DNA of 7,831 nucleotides from Verrucomicrobiota bacterium (lineage in GTDB: Bacteria > Verrucomicrobiota > Verrucomicrobiia > Chthoniobacterales > UBA10450), in contig QHRI01000204.1 in assembly GCA_003221375.1 (NCBI GenBank), positions 1 through 7,831 of the forward strand, given 5' to 3'. Position numbers and translations under genes: made by a program. Position 1 is the first letter of the stretch; every line of letters starts with the position of its first letter. The notes under the pieces were generated by a model. It had not been told where the DNA came from. It was given only the letters and a program-made list of their open reading frames with translations, and did no database searches. This document shows positions 1 through 6,299 of this stretch, piece after piece.

Positions 1-29
1 ATTGCTCAGAGCAGTTAAGAATCTCGCCC

Positions 30-1163
30 ATGACGCGAACAGATTTGCTCATTACCACAATAATTTGGGCGCTGCTAAGTGCTGCTCCCTTGCACGCCCA
101 GGTCAACATTGAACAGATCGTTAAGGAAAAGGTTCAACCGATCTTACCGAAGAATGGCGAGGGAGGAGGAGTTGCTGTCGCGGTTCGGATGAATGGTAAA
201 ACTTCATTCTTCAACTACGGCATGGCTGACAACGCTCAGAACCGCCCGGTCACGGCCGACTCGATCTTTAATCTCGGTTCTGTAGGAAAGGTGTTCGCGA
301 CTACACTGCTTGCACAAGCGGTAAAAAACGGCGAGCTGAGCTTGGACGATCCGGTTGCCAAATATATCACGGAGTTACAGCGTGGTGGTGACGTCCGTCG
401 GATAACATTAGGAGAGCTTGCCAGTCATAGTTCCGGCTTACCGAACAGGCCGCAAGAATACGAGACGTGGCATAAAGGCAGATATACCTGGCCAGATTTT
501 GTTCGCTTCCTCAATTCCTGGAAGGCGAGTCCGAACCACGAACCTGGGCAACAATACCTCTATTCCGATGCTGCCATGGTGCTGCTCCGGGTGGCTCTCG
601 AACGTCGGTTCAACACACGGTTCGCAGCCTTGATGCACCAACGCCTAACCGGCCCGCTGGGGATGACGTCGACCGCATTGCCTTTGCCTCGCGACTTGCT
701 TGGCCGCGCAGTGCAGGGTTACAATCCATCGGGTAGATCGCGCGGACGACCCGGTATGGAGGGAGGAACTTTCCAGTGGCCAGGCTCGGGCCAGATCTAT
801 TCATCGTCACGCGACATGGCCACCTTCCTGGCCGCTAACCTCGGAGAGCTTCCCGGACATGGGCCGATCGAAAATGCCATGGCCTTCGCTCATCAAGGTA
901 TCTTTACTGTCAGCCCGCGCTTAACGATAGGTCTCGCCTGGCAGATCGTCAGCGCAGGCAACTTCACCATCATCGACAAGAACGGTGGACTCAATAACAC
1001 TTCAACCTACATAGGGTTCGCCCCGCAGAAAAAGCTAGGTGTCGTGATTCTCGTCAACCGCGGCAGGCAAAAGGCCACTATTTATGGGCGGCAAACCATT
1101 CACGCTTTGGCACAAGACCCGTCAGCGCCTTCAAATGAAGGGGAAGTGAACCCGGACGAATGA
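30..1163 (+). CDS. Secreted class C beta-lactamase-fold serine hydrolase (AmpC/PBP-like)
   Basis: A 377-residue protein with a signal peptide of about 23 residues ending in LHAQ, so it is probably periplasmic. The body fits the beta-lactamase/transpeptidase fold (PF00144) along its full length. Ser84-Val-Gly-Lys87 is the nucleophile SxxK motif in the context FNLGSVGK, close to the AmpC context. Tyr178-Ser-Asp180 sits at the YxN position, and Lys317-Asn-Gly319 at the KTG position. The block ITLGELASHSSGLP (126-138) is typical of the family, and the length matches AmpC enzymes. YSD and KNG differ from the canonical class C YAN and KTG, so beta-lactam hydrolysis is uncertain; a D-Ala-D-Ala carboxypeptidase or esterase role is equally possible. 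No strong ribosome binding site is visible. The frame stays open to the left edge, so the start was chosen because it gives a clean signal peptide. It converges on the oxidoreductase gene downstream. Confidence 0.9.
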   Translation: MTRTDLLITTIIWALLSAAPLHAQVNIEQIVKEKVQPILPKNGEGGGVAVAVRMNGKTSFFNYGMADNAQNRPVTADSIFNLGSVGKVFATTLLAQAVKNGELSLDDPVAKYITELQRGGDVRRITLGELASHSSGLPNRPQEYETWHKGRYTWPDFVRFLNSWKASPNHEPGQQYLYSDAAMVLLRVALERRFNTRFAALMHQRLTGPLGMTSTALPLPRDLLGRAVQGYNPSGRSRGRPGMEGGTFQWPGSGQIYSSSRDMATFLAANLGELPGHGPIENAMAFAHQGIFTVSPRLTIGLAWQIVSAGNFTIIDKNGGLNNTSTYIGFAPQKKLGVVILVNRGRQKATIYGRQTIHALAQDPSAPSNEGEVNPDE

Positions 1164-1169
1164 CAGTCT

Positions 1170-1244
1170 TGTAGCCACGGCGCTGTGTCGCCGTGTTGAA
1201 TCAGCAAAAGCACGCGAACGCCTCGACACAGCGAGGCGGCTACA
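1170..1244. repeat. REPIN-like inverted pair of GTAG hairpins, class A copy 1
   Basis: A 75-bp element made of two inverted arms. The left arm (1170-1195) is the head TGTAGC, stem CACGGCG, loop CTGTGT and stem CGCCGTG. The right arm (1219-1244), read on the minus strand, is the same head TGTAGC, stem CGCCTCG, the same loop CTGTGT and stem CGAGGCG. Each arm is a perfect 7-bp hairpin, and a 23-nt spacer separates them. A conserved GTAG head 5' of a palindrome, arranged as an inverted pair, is the architecture of REP doublets (BIME/REPIN) mobilised by RAYT transposases. It fills the gap between two convergent genes, so it could also serve as a two-way transcription barrier. There is no U-tract typical of an intrinsic terminator. 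A second copy lies at 6300-6373. Confidence 0.75.
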
Positions 1245-1258
1245 GGATCAAGGCGTTG

Positions 1259-2374
1259 TTAGTCCACACTTATAACCACTTTTCCTCGAGCATGGCCTTG
1301 TTCAAGATAACGGATCGCATCACCCAGATCGCTTAACTTGTAGGTGCGGTCAATGACCGGCGTGACTTTGCCTGATTGCATGAGATCGGCGACATATGCC
1401 AGGTCGTCGTGGTTGAGCTCCGCTAGCATCATGCCCATCTTCTGACTTACGAATTTTGATAAGAACATTGCTTTGAGTGCATGAGTAAGTCCCGGCCCGA
1501 CCCATCGGCTCTCGTTAACTCCTCCTCCTCCGATCAAGACGTATTTCCCGTCCAGATTCAAAACACGTCTGCATTCGGACAATGAATGGTTTGCAACGTT
1601 GTCCAGAATCACATCGTAACGCTGATCGCCTTTGGTAAAATCCTCTTTCGTGTAATCAATCACGTGATCTGCACCGAGTGATCGGACAAGATCGAGGTTG
1701 CGGGTGCTACATACGCCAGTGACATCTGCGCCATATGATTTCGCGATCTGCACAGCGAACGTGCCTACACCTCCAGACGCGCCGTTGATCAAGACCTTCT
1801 GACCCGCCTGGACCTTTCCTTTATCTCGAACGCCCTGTAATGCTGTGATTGCCGCAATCGGAACAGAAGCAGCTTGATCAAATGTAATGTTAGCCGGCTT
1901 CAACGCCACTGCTCGAGACTCGCGGACGCATACATATTCGGCAAAGGCCCCCGTTCTCCCGCCAAATACCTCGTCGCCCGGTTTGAACCGTGTGACGTTC
2001 TTGCCGACTGCTTCAACCGTCCCCGCGAAATCGACACCCAGCCTTGTGTCCTTGGGTTTACGCAAACCTACGCCCATTGCACGCATGACGTACGGTGTGC
2101 CTTCAATAAAGTGCCAATCGAGGGGGTTAACGGAAGCCGCGCGAACTCTTACCAGAAGTTGATCGTCGGCCGGCGTTGGCTTTTCGATTTCTTGAAACTT
2201 AAGATTTGGCACACCGTAATTACAGTACACAACCGCTTTCATAGGATTAGTAGGAGCAGCCGAGTAGAGCTGGCAGTCATTGCTCGACGTCCAGTAGGCT
2301 ATCTCAAACCAGACGATCAACGCGATGAGAATGATGCTTACAGCCCATTTTAGAATGCGTTTAATTATCTTCAT
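1259..2374 (-). CDS. Membrane-anchored MDR-family NAD(P)-dependent oxidoreductase
   Basis: A 371-residue zinc-free medium-chain dehydrogenase/reductase of the quinone-oxidoreductase type. Residues about 8-28 form one hydrophobic helix (IKRILKWAVSII onward), so the enzyme is probably tethered to the inner membrane; I cannot fix the topology of the catalytic part. The catalytic domain starts near residue 45 (MKAVVY). It shows SVNPLDWH, a GroES-like half with GVDFAGTVEAVG and FKPGDEVFG, then the Rossmann cofactor loop INGASGGVG (197-204) followed by AVQIAK. Cysteines of a structural zinc lobe are absent. The start at 2374 lies 4 nt past the TAA stop of the upstream DUF4386 gene. A longer reading from 2434 would overlap that gene and add an unconvincing 20-residue leader. 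It is the last gene of a three-gene unit. The substrate is unknown, probably a quinone, enone or aldehyde. Confidence 0.88.
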   Translation of the reverse strand: MKIIKRILKWAVSIILIALIVWFEIAYWTSSNDCQLYSAAPTNPMKAVVYCNYGVPNLKFQEIEKPTPADDQLLVRVRAASVNPLDWHFIEGTPYVMRAMGVGLRKPKDTRLGVDFAGTVEAVGKNVTRFKPGDEVFGGRTGAFAEYVCVRESRAVALKPANITFDQAASVPIAAITALQGVRDKGKVQAGQKVLINGASGGVGTFAVQIAKSYGADVTGVCSTRNLDLVRSLGADHVIDYTKEDFTKGDQRYDVILDNVANHSLSECRRVLNLDGKYVLIGGGGVNESRWVGPGLTHALKAMFLSKFVSQKMGMMLAELNHDDLAYVADLMQSGKVTPVIDRTYKLSDLGDAIRYLEQGHARGKVVISVD

Positions 2375-2378
2375 AGAT

Positions 2379-3146
2379 TTAGAGAAACACAGGTAACCGT
2401 AGTGAAATGGATTTACCTGAGCCGTCGTCGACACAGTCAGCTCCGCTAAGATCTCTGGCTTTCAGCCCTTTAAACAAGAGCCATAAGCTTACAACGAGTT
2501 CGAAAATGGCCATCGGCGAATCGAACCAGTAGTCGTTAACGACCTCGTTGAAGTGAGGGAAAAGCAGGAAAACAAAGGCGCAGATCACGCACCACGCAGA
2601 CGCGATCATACCAAAAGCGGCCAGGCTTCGTGAAATGTAACCTGACTTAAACCACAAGTAAGCACAGAGAGTCGCGGCCAATCCGAAGAACGGAAGGCCG
2701 ACATAGTAATCGTCGAAACTTGCTGCGATCTGTAGCCTGGCCAGCACCTGTAAGCGATCTGCTTCGAAAGATTGCAAGTAAGGCGCGTTACCCAGGAGCC
2801 GCAGCGCTCCGAGGAGATTTAGTGTTGTAAGAAGCCACAACAAAGCGAACACAAGACGGAAGAGCGCGCCAATTGACGCGAGAAGCCGATCTACCGGTTT
2901 AAGAATCACATAAAGCGCCGCAAGTAGGACCACAACAGTTAGGCCGTAGGCAAGGAAGCAGGTGAGCGCCGCTCGAACTTGCGTCGGATGCGCCAGAAAG
3001 TTCTGCGCCGTCTCCGCAGCTTTACCCGGGACGACCAACGGGCCAAGCAAGACATAGTTTCCAAACACTACGATCACCACAGCTAGCAATCCGCTGACAC
3101 CAGCGACTTTTGCAGCCACGTTTTGTGATTTGTCGATTCTGTTCAT
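2379..3146 (-). CDS. DUF4386-type integral membrane protein, second of a tandem pair
   Basis: A 255-residue protein with six likely membrane helices (about residues 14-39, 57-82, 88-117, 147-166, 174-197 and 211-227). It aligns by eye with the neighbouring DUF4386 protein: PLVV-G-A-TA-N-LAH near residue 37-53, SGYISRSLAAFGMI (168-181), and the ending FELVVSLWLLFKGLK. It is therefore a diverged paralogue. DUF4386 proteins have no established function. The start at 3146 gives an ATGA overlap with the stop of the upstream gene, which suggests translational coupling. The longer open frame to 3410 adds 88 non-hydrophobic residues over the upstream gene and is rejected. The C-terminal tail after residue 230 is polar and unlike the neighbour. 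The oxidoreductase gene follows 4 nt downstream. Confidence 0.82.
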   Translation of the reverse strand: MNRIDKSQNVAAKVAGVSGLLAVVIVVFGNYVLLGPLVVPGKAAETAQNFLAHPTQVRAALTCFLAYGLTVVVLLAALYVILKPVDRLLASIGALFRLVFALLWLLTTLNLLGALRLLGNAPYLQSFEADRLQVLARLQIAASFDDYYVGLPFFGLAATLCAYLWFKSGYISRSLAAFGMIASAWCVICAFVFLLFPHFNEVVNDYWFDSPMAIFELVVSLWLLFKGLKARDLSGADCVDDGSGKSISLRLPVFL

Positions 3147-3856
3147 GCAGTCTTCAACTGTGCCCTGGCGGCTGCAGAAGGTGTGACCTTTGCGCCTTTG
3201 ATCAGGAGCCAGAGCATGATTGCCAGCTCGCCGAATAAGACAGGCTGCAGATAGAGAAAGGCCTTGTCGTTGTAGGCCGGAAAGAACAACGCCGTTATGA
3301 AAAGAACGAGATAACCGAAACAGTTGATCATTAGCCAAACACCGATCCATCGCGGCAGGAATCCGGACCGGAAGACCAGCAGGCCGAAGGGAAACAGCCA
3401 CAGTCCCCAAAAGATCTCAGCGATCATGTTTCCCTGGCCGTGCAAGCGAATGAATAACATGCCCAAAGCATCCAGCTGTGCTTTGTCGAATACTGAAAGG
3501 AACTCGCCGCCGCGGAAAAGAATTAGCGCGCCGAGATTATTCAGTTCAATCACGAATCCGACAGCGGCGGCAACGAGAACGAATCCGAACATCATTCGCG
3601 CCCATATTTTGTCTACGTCGCCCAGCAATCGATAGAGGGCGACGGCGAGGCAGATGAAAATAATCTGACCAAACAGCCCGGCCACGATTCCGAAGCGAAA
3701 CATGGTAGCGTGCGCCAAGATATTGGCTGCCGTCGCGGTCGCGTTTCCGTGCACGATGAGCTTGCTGGGAACGTAAATAAGACTAAATGGCCCGGTGATT
3801 ACCATCGACAGATACACGGCGCCGGCGATCCGTCCGGCCTTAACGGTAGGATGCAT
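3143..3856 (-). CDS. DUF4386 family integral membrane protein
   Basis: A 237-residue protein matching the DUF4386 pattern well: an N-terminal GRIAGAVYL (8-16), then an SKLIVHGNATATAANI block (31-46), MFRFGI (52-57), LWLFPFGLLVFRSGFLPRWIG (152-172) and a terminal GELAIMLWLLIKGAK. Six membrane helices are likely (about residues 8-28, 53-76, 86-108, 142-162, 170-192 and 205-220). Biochemical function is unknown for the family. It is the first gene of a three-gene minus-strand unit with a second DUF4386 protein and a membrane-anchored MDR oxidoreductase, so a shared membrane role is possible but not shown. The chosen ATG (3856) begins the family's usual short N-terminus; no clear Shine-Dalgarno sequence precedes it. 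Confidence 0.88.
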   Translation of the reverse strand: MHPTVKAGRIAGAVYLSMVITGPFSLIYVPSKLIVHGNATATAANILAHATMFRFGIVAGLFGQIIFICLAVALYRLLGDVDKIWARMMFGFVLVAAAVGFVIELNNLGALILFRGGEFLSVFDKAQLDALGMLFIRLHGQGNMIAEIFWGLWLFPFGLLVFRSGFLPRWIGVWLMINCFGYLVLFITALFFPAYNDKAFLYLQPVLFGELAIMLWLLIKGAKVTPSAAARAQLKTA

Positions 3857-3899
3857 GGATTTCGTTAGGCAATCTAATTGCTCGCATTAGGTGTGCATG

Positions 3900-3958
3900 T
3901 GTAGGGCAGGCGCGCCGCGTGCCGTCTCAGAATTGGCAAGCGATGCGCTTGCCCTACA
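3900..3958. repeat. REPIN-like inverted pair of GTAG hairpins, class B
   Basis: A 59-bp element with inverted arms 3900-3923 and 3935-3958 and an 11-nt spacer. Both arms begin TGTAGG when read inward. The right arm forms a perfect 8-bp stem, GGCAAGCG/CGCTTGCC, with a 3-nt loop. The left arm forms GGCAGGCG/CGCGTGCC with one G-G mismatch. The head GTAG and paired inverted architecture match the class A elements, but stem and loop sequences are different. It lies between the permease 3' end and the start of the DUF4386 unit, leaving about 40 nt on either side. Confidence 0.7.
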
Positions 3959-4003
3959 ATCGCGGCTTTCTGTGCAAAGATTAGGCGACCTCATGGTTAC
4001 GAA

Positions 4004-4756
4004 TCAGATCGGTCCTCGATAGCGCCGTTGCCAAACTGCCAGGGCTACAAATGCAGCGGCGACTACCAGTCCAATCCAGAGACCCGGCGTGGCGACATAT
4101 CTTCGAGGTGTGAGTTGGGCCAGTGAATCAATTGCTAGTCCGTGGTGCGGCCGGAATGCAAAAGCCGTGTCGCCGGCGTCGAACACGCGATTTTTCAGCA
4201 TCGATAGAAAATGCGAAGTGTCGAACGCAAACTTCTCAAGAACGCCGATCGCGAGCAGCGGCAATACCGCCCAAAGAAAGGTCGCCCGCCGCGCCCATCC
4301 GGAAATCAGCAAGGCCCAGCCGTAGATCGGCGCATGCCAGAGCGCAATCACAATCAGGCTGTAGAGCAGGATGAGCGATTGTTGGAACAAATTGAAACGT
4401 GTCCACGTCGTCGCGGCAAGACCGCTCGATAGCAGAACTGCGCTGCTCCATAACAACATGAGGAACTGCAAAAGAATGATGATGGCGAAGATAATCACTG
4501 GTAGAACCACGAGCGGGATAGTCGCCTTCGAGAGAACGGTTGTGAGATCCGAAACCGGAAGCGATTTCCAAAACAGGATGCTGCGATCGCGACGTTCGCT
4601 GTGCAGCGCGTCGAGACAGTAGAACACACCGACGATGAAGGCGGTGAAGATTAACATCATCGCTGCCACATCGTATGGCGCTCCGATCATGGCCCGCTGC
4701 TGGGCGGCGCGACGTAGATCGAACGGTTCTCCCATAACTCGCGCCGCACTGACCAA
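4004..4756 (-). CDS. ABC-2-type transporter permease, main body (frameshifted from its N-terminus)
   Basis: The longest open frame gives 250 residues with five likely membrane helices (about residues 31-50, 83-110, 123-153, 160-177 and 225-242). The block RRDRSILFWKSLPVSD (55-70) and the ending RRYRGPI are typical of permeases paired with GntR/YtrA and ABC ATPase genes. The protein would move an unknown substrate, probably outward, with the adjacent ATPase. The nominal TTG start at 4756 gives 14 residues that duplicate, in another frame, DNA coding for the conserved N-terminal segment SVRRELWENRSIYVAP. Family sense begins only near AAQQRAMIGAPYDV (17-30). The real gene therefore appears to start at 4869 and to cross a frameshift near 4700-4712. 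If the shift is genuine, the product is truncated or absent; a sequencing or assembly error is the main alternative. Confidence 0.75.
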   Translation of the reverse strand: MVSAARVMGEPFDLRRAAQQRAMIGAPYDVAAMMLIFTAFIVGVFYCLDALHSERRDRSILFWKSLPVSDLTTVLSKATIPLVVLPVIIFAIIILLQFLMLLWSSAVLLSSGLAATTWTRFNLFQQSLILLYSLIVIALWHAPIYGWALLISGWARRATFLWAVLPLLAIGVLEKFAFDTSHFLSMLKNRVFDAGDTAFAFRPHHGLAIDSLAQLTPRRYVATPGLWIGLVVAAAFVALAVWQRRYRGPI

Positions 4757-4869
4757 TTAAAAGGCGTCGTAGAAGAATGGTTGTAGCCGGGGGCGCTGAT
4801 CGCGGGGGCGGTGTAGCCGGGCGCGTTGCTCCCGGCAGACTCTGGCGTGTTATTCGATTGACTATTCAT
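4687..4869 (-). pseudogene. N-terminal fragment of the ABC permease, out of frame with the body
   Basis: ATG at 4869 overlaps the TGA stop of the ABC ATPase gene as ATGA, the expected coupled start. The fragment codes 60 residues: a polar 35-residue leader with two APGY units (18-21, 30-33), then PFNWSVRRELWENRSIYVAP, the conserved N-terminus of this permease family as I recall it. It then reads PSSGP and stops at 4687-4689. The continuing family sequence resumes in a different frame at AAQQRAM. The first membrane helix expected after IYVAP is absent from all frames here, so a deletion of roughly 30 codons, with length equal to 1 modulo 3, fits better than a single-base slip. The missing length comes from remembered homologues, not a computed alignment. 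Confidence 0.7.
4782..4835. repeat. REP-like GTAG units inside the permease N-terminal coding region
   Basis: Two TGTAGCCGGG starts lie 30 bp apart, at 4782 and 4812. The second unit (4812-4835) continues into a hairpin with stem CCGGG-C-GC against GC-T-CCCGG, one C-T mismatch and a GTT loop. It resembles the intergenic GTAG hairpins in design. The first unit has the head but a broken palindrome. Read on the minus strand these units encode the two APGY repeats of the permease leader. A third TTGTAGCC (4886-4893) lies in the ATPase 3' end without a hairpin. The sequence may be a decayed REP insertion that stayed in frame, or chance similarity in GC-rich coding DNA. Confidence 0.45.
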
Positions 4870-5768
4870 CGAGTTACCTGGGGTGTTGTAGCCATATGGG
4901 GGAGCGGTGCTGGTGTACTTGTGTTATCGCTCATTACGGCTACGAATAAGTCGGCGATGCTGGGTCTGCGTACTTCACCAAGCGCAGCGAGTTGGCCGCG
5001 ATCCACGTGATCGAATAGCAGGACACTGCGGCCAAAGACAGAACGCTCATGAATCGGCTTCAGTGCACGCGCTGCCGCGACCTGTTCGGGATTGACCATT
5101 ACTTCCAGATAGCGCAAGTCGAATTCCTCCATGCTGCACTGGAGGACGATCCGGCCGCGGTTGATGAACATGAGATCGGTAAGGACATCCTGGACCTCTT
5201 CCACCTGGTGCGTGGTGACGACGATCGTGCGGCTGCGATCGAAGTAATCGTTCAGCAGCGAATCATAAAATTGTTTGCGATAAAGGATGTCCAGTCCAAG
5301 CGTTGGCTCGTCCAGCACCAGCAATTTCGCGTCGATCGCCATGACCAGGGCTAGGTGGAGCTGGGCTACCATCCCTTTCGACAATTCTCTTACCTTGCTC
5401 GTGCGTTTGATTGTAGTCCTCGCCAGAAAACTCTCTGCTTTCGCGCGATCGAAACGCGGATGCACACCGGCGACGTAGTCGAGCAGCTGCGTGACGCGAA
5501 TCCAACGCGGCAGCACTGCAACATCAGCAATGAAAGAGACATCTTGCATGAGATGGTCGCGCTCAGTCCATGGATCGCGTCCCAGCACCTTCAATTCTCC
5601 CTCATATGAAGTGAGGCCGAGAATTGCATTGAGCGCCGTAGTTTTGCCTGCGCCATTGGGACCGATAAGTCCGAGAATGCGCCCTTCTTCGACGCGCAAA
5701 TCGATGCCGTCGAGCGCGACAGTTGTGCGGAAGGTTTTGCGAAGGCCGCGTGCTTCTATCGTTGCCAT
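4866..5768 (-). CDS. ABC transporter ATP-binding protein (GntR/YtrA-linked exporter)
   Basis: A 300-residue nucleotide-binding subunit. Walker A is GPNGAGKTT (36-44). The ABC signature is LSKGM (129-133), a variant of LSGGQ common in this subgroup. Walker B is LLVLDEP (149-155), followed by the D-loop TLGLD, and the switch histidine is His187 in TTHQVEE. The usual Q-loop glutamine is not obvious: the segment reads DVSFIADVAVLP. About 70 residues after the H-loop form a C-terminal domain ending in FVAVM and a polar tail. It should energise the adjacent permease at the inner membrane; the substrate is unknown. The start at 5768 lies 4 nt past the regulator's TAG stop and follows a strong AGGAGG. 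The longer frame from 5813 overlaps the regulator and is rejected. Its TGA overlaps the permease ATG. All residues needed for ATPase activity look intact although the partner is damaged. Confidence 0.93.
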   Translation of the reverse strand: MATIEARGLRKTFRTTVALDGIDLRVEEGRILGLIGPNGAGKTTALNAILGLTSYEGELKVLGRDPWTERDHLMQDVSFIADVAVLPRWIRVTQLLDYVAGVHPRFDRAKAESFLARTTIKRTSKVRELSKGMVAQLHLALVMAIDAKLLVLDEPTLGLDILYRKQFYDSLLNDYFDRSRTIVVTTHQVEEVQDVLTDLMFINRGRIVLQCSMEEFDLRYLEVMVNPEQVAAARALKPIHERSVFGRSVLLFDHVDRGQLAALGEVRRPSIADLFVAVMSDNTSTPAPLPHMATTPQVTR

Positions 5769-5772
5769 AGGG

Positions 5773-6153
5773 CTAGCGACCCTCCTTTCTGTTTGAATTG
5801 CGGGCTGCGGCATCGAGTAATTCTTTTGGATTCAGTCCGAGCCGCTGAATGGTTGCGTGTACTCTGGGCCAATGTTCGGAAAGAAATTTCTGTCGCTCGC
5901 CCTTGAGTAATGATTTGTGGGCGCCCTCCTTGACGAACATTCCGAGGCCGCGCCGTTTTTCGACCAATCCCTCGTCGACCAATTCCTGATAAGCCTTCAG
6001 AACGGTGAGTGGATTGACCCGGTATTCGGCGGCGACATTGCGCACCGACGGCAGGGGATCACCTTCTTTGAGTACGCCCTCGAGTATCATATGGACGACA
6101 TGGTCGCGGAGCTGTCGATAAATGGGCTGATTATCATTCCATTCACGATTCAT
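5773..6153 (-). CDS. GntR-family transcriptional regulator, YtrA subfamily
   Basis: A 126-residue regulator. The N-terminus PIYRQLRDHVV (10-20) opens a winged helix-turn-helix domain: GDPLPSVRNVAAEYRVNPLTV (31-51) holds the recognition helix region and KRRGLGMFV (66-74) the wing. The short C-terminal helical part (about 80-115), with LLKGERQKF and LGLNPKELL, is far smaller than the effector domains of FadR or HutC types. This places it in the YtrA group, which usually controls an adjacent ABC transporter. It is the first gene of the regulator-ATPase-permease unit and probably represses it from the palindrome upstream. The start at 6153 is chosen because GGAG lies 6 nt upstream and the protein then begins MNREW; the open frame to 6210 adds 19 residues that look like leader. 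Confidence 0.92.
   Translation of the reverse strand: MNREWNDNQPIYRQLRDHVVHMILEGVLKEGDPLPSVRNVAAEYRVNPLTVLKAYQELVDEGLVEKRRGLGMFVKEGAHKSLLKGERQKFLSEHWPRVHATIQRLGLNPKELLDAAARNSNRKEGR
5780..5787 (-). promoter_or_regulatory. Ribosome binding site of the ABC ATPase gene, inside the GntR 3' end
   Basis: The minus strand reads AAGGAGGG, with AGGAGG 12 nt before the ATG at 5768. These bases also encode the last residues (KEG) of the regulator. The strong match and the 4-nt gap after the regulator stop decide the ATPase start and imply coupled translation. Confidence 0.7.
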
Positions 6154-6159
6154 CCTGTG

Positions 6160-6163
6160 CTCC
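6160..6163 (-). promoter_or_regulatory. Ribosome binding site of the GntR regulator
   Basis: The minus strand reads GGAG followed by CACAGG and then the ATG at 6153, a spacing of 6 nt. It favours the 126-residue start over the upstream ATG at 6210. Confidence 0.6.
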
Positions 6164-6223
6164 AAACCCCCTTGGTCCCAAAGCTGTGCGCGGCTCCGTT
6201 GATTGCTCAATCTGCCTCATATA

Positions 6224-6245
6224 GTGATATAGTTAACTATAACAC
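6224..6245 (-). promoter_or_regulatory. Operator-like palindrome and AT-rich promoter region of the GntR-ABC unit
   Basis: The core TATAGTTAACTATA (6228-6241) is a perfect 14-bp palindrome. It extends to a 22-bp palindrome with one mismatched pair (6227/6242), flanked by GTG and CAC 16 bp apart. A two-fold site of this size just upstream of a GntR gene is the expected binding site for its own dimer. The minus strand offers TATAGT (6241-6236) as a possible -10 inside the palindrome, and an A9 tract (6270-6262) lies upstream as a possible UP element. No convincing -35 hexamer sits at standard spacing. Repression by blocking polymerase is inferred. The site is about 70 bp before the start codon. 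Confidence 0.65.
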
Positions 6246-6299
6246 CAGATCACGCGCAAGCTTTTTTTTTGAGAAATTTTTAGGCACCCAAGTTTGCGC

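Noticed and set aside
1874..2353. A 159-codon plus-strand open frame opposite the MDR oxidoreductase.
   Set aside because: It is the antisense shadow of conserved coding sequence and has no recognisable domain.
3157..3410. An 88-residue N-terminal extension of the second DUF4386 protein.
   Set aside because: It lies entirely over the upstream DUF4386 gene in another frame, lacks membrane helices, and the ATGA start at 3146 fits far better.
6261..6270. GC-rich bases followed by T9 on the plus strand, resembling an intrinsic terminator.
   Set aside because: No plus-strand gene ends nearby and no stable stem precedes it; it is better read as an A-tract upstream of the minus-strand promoter.
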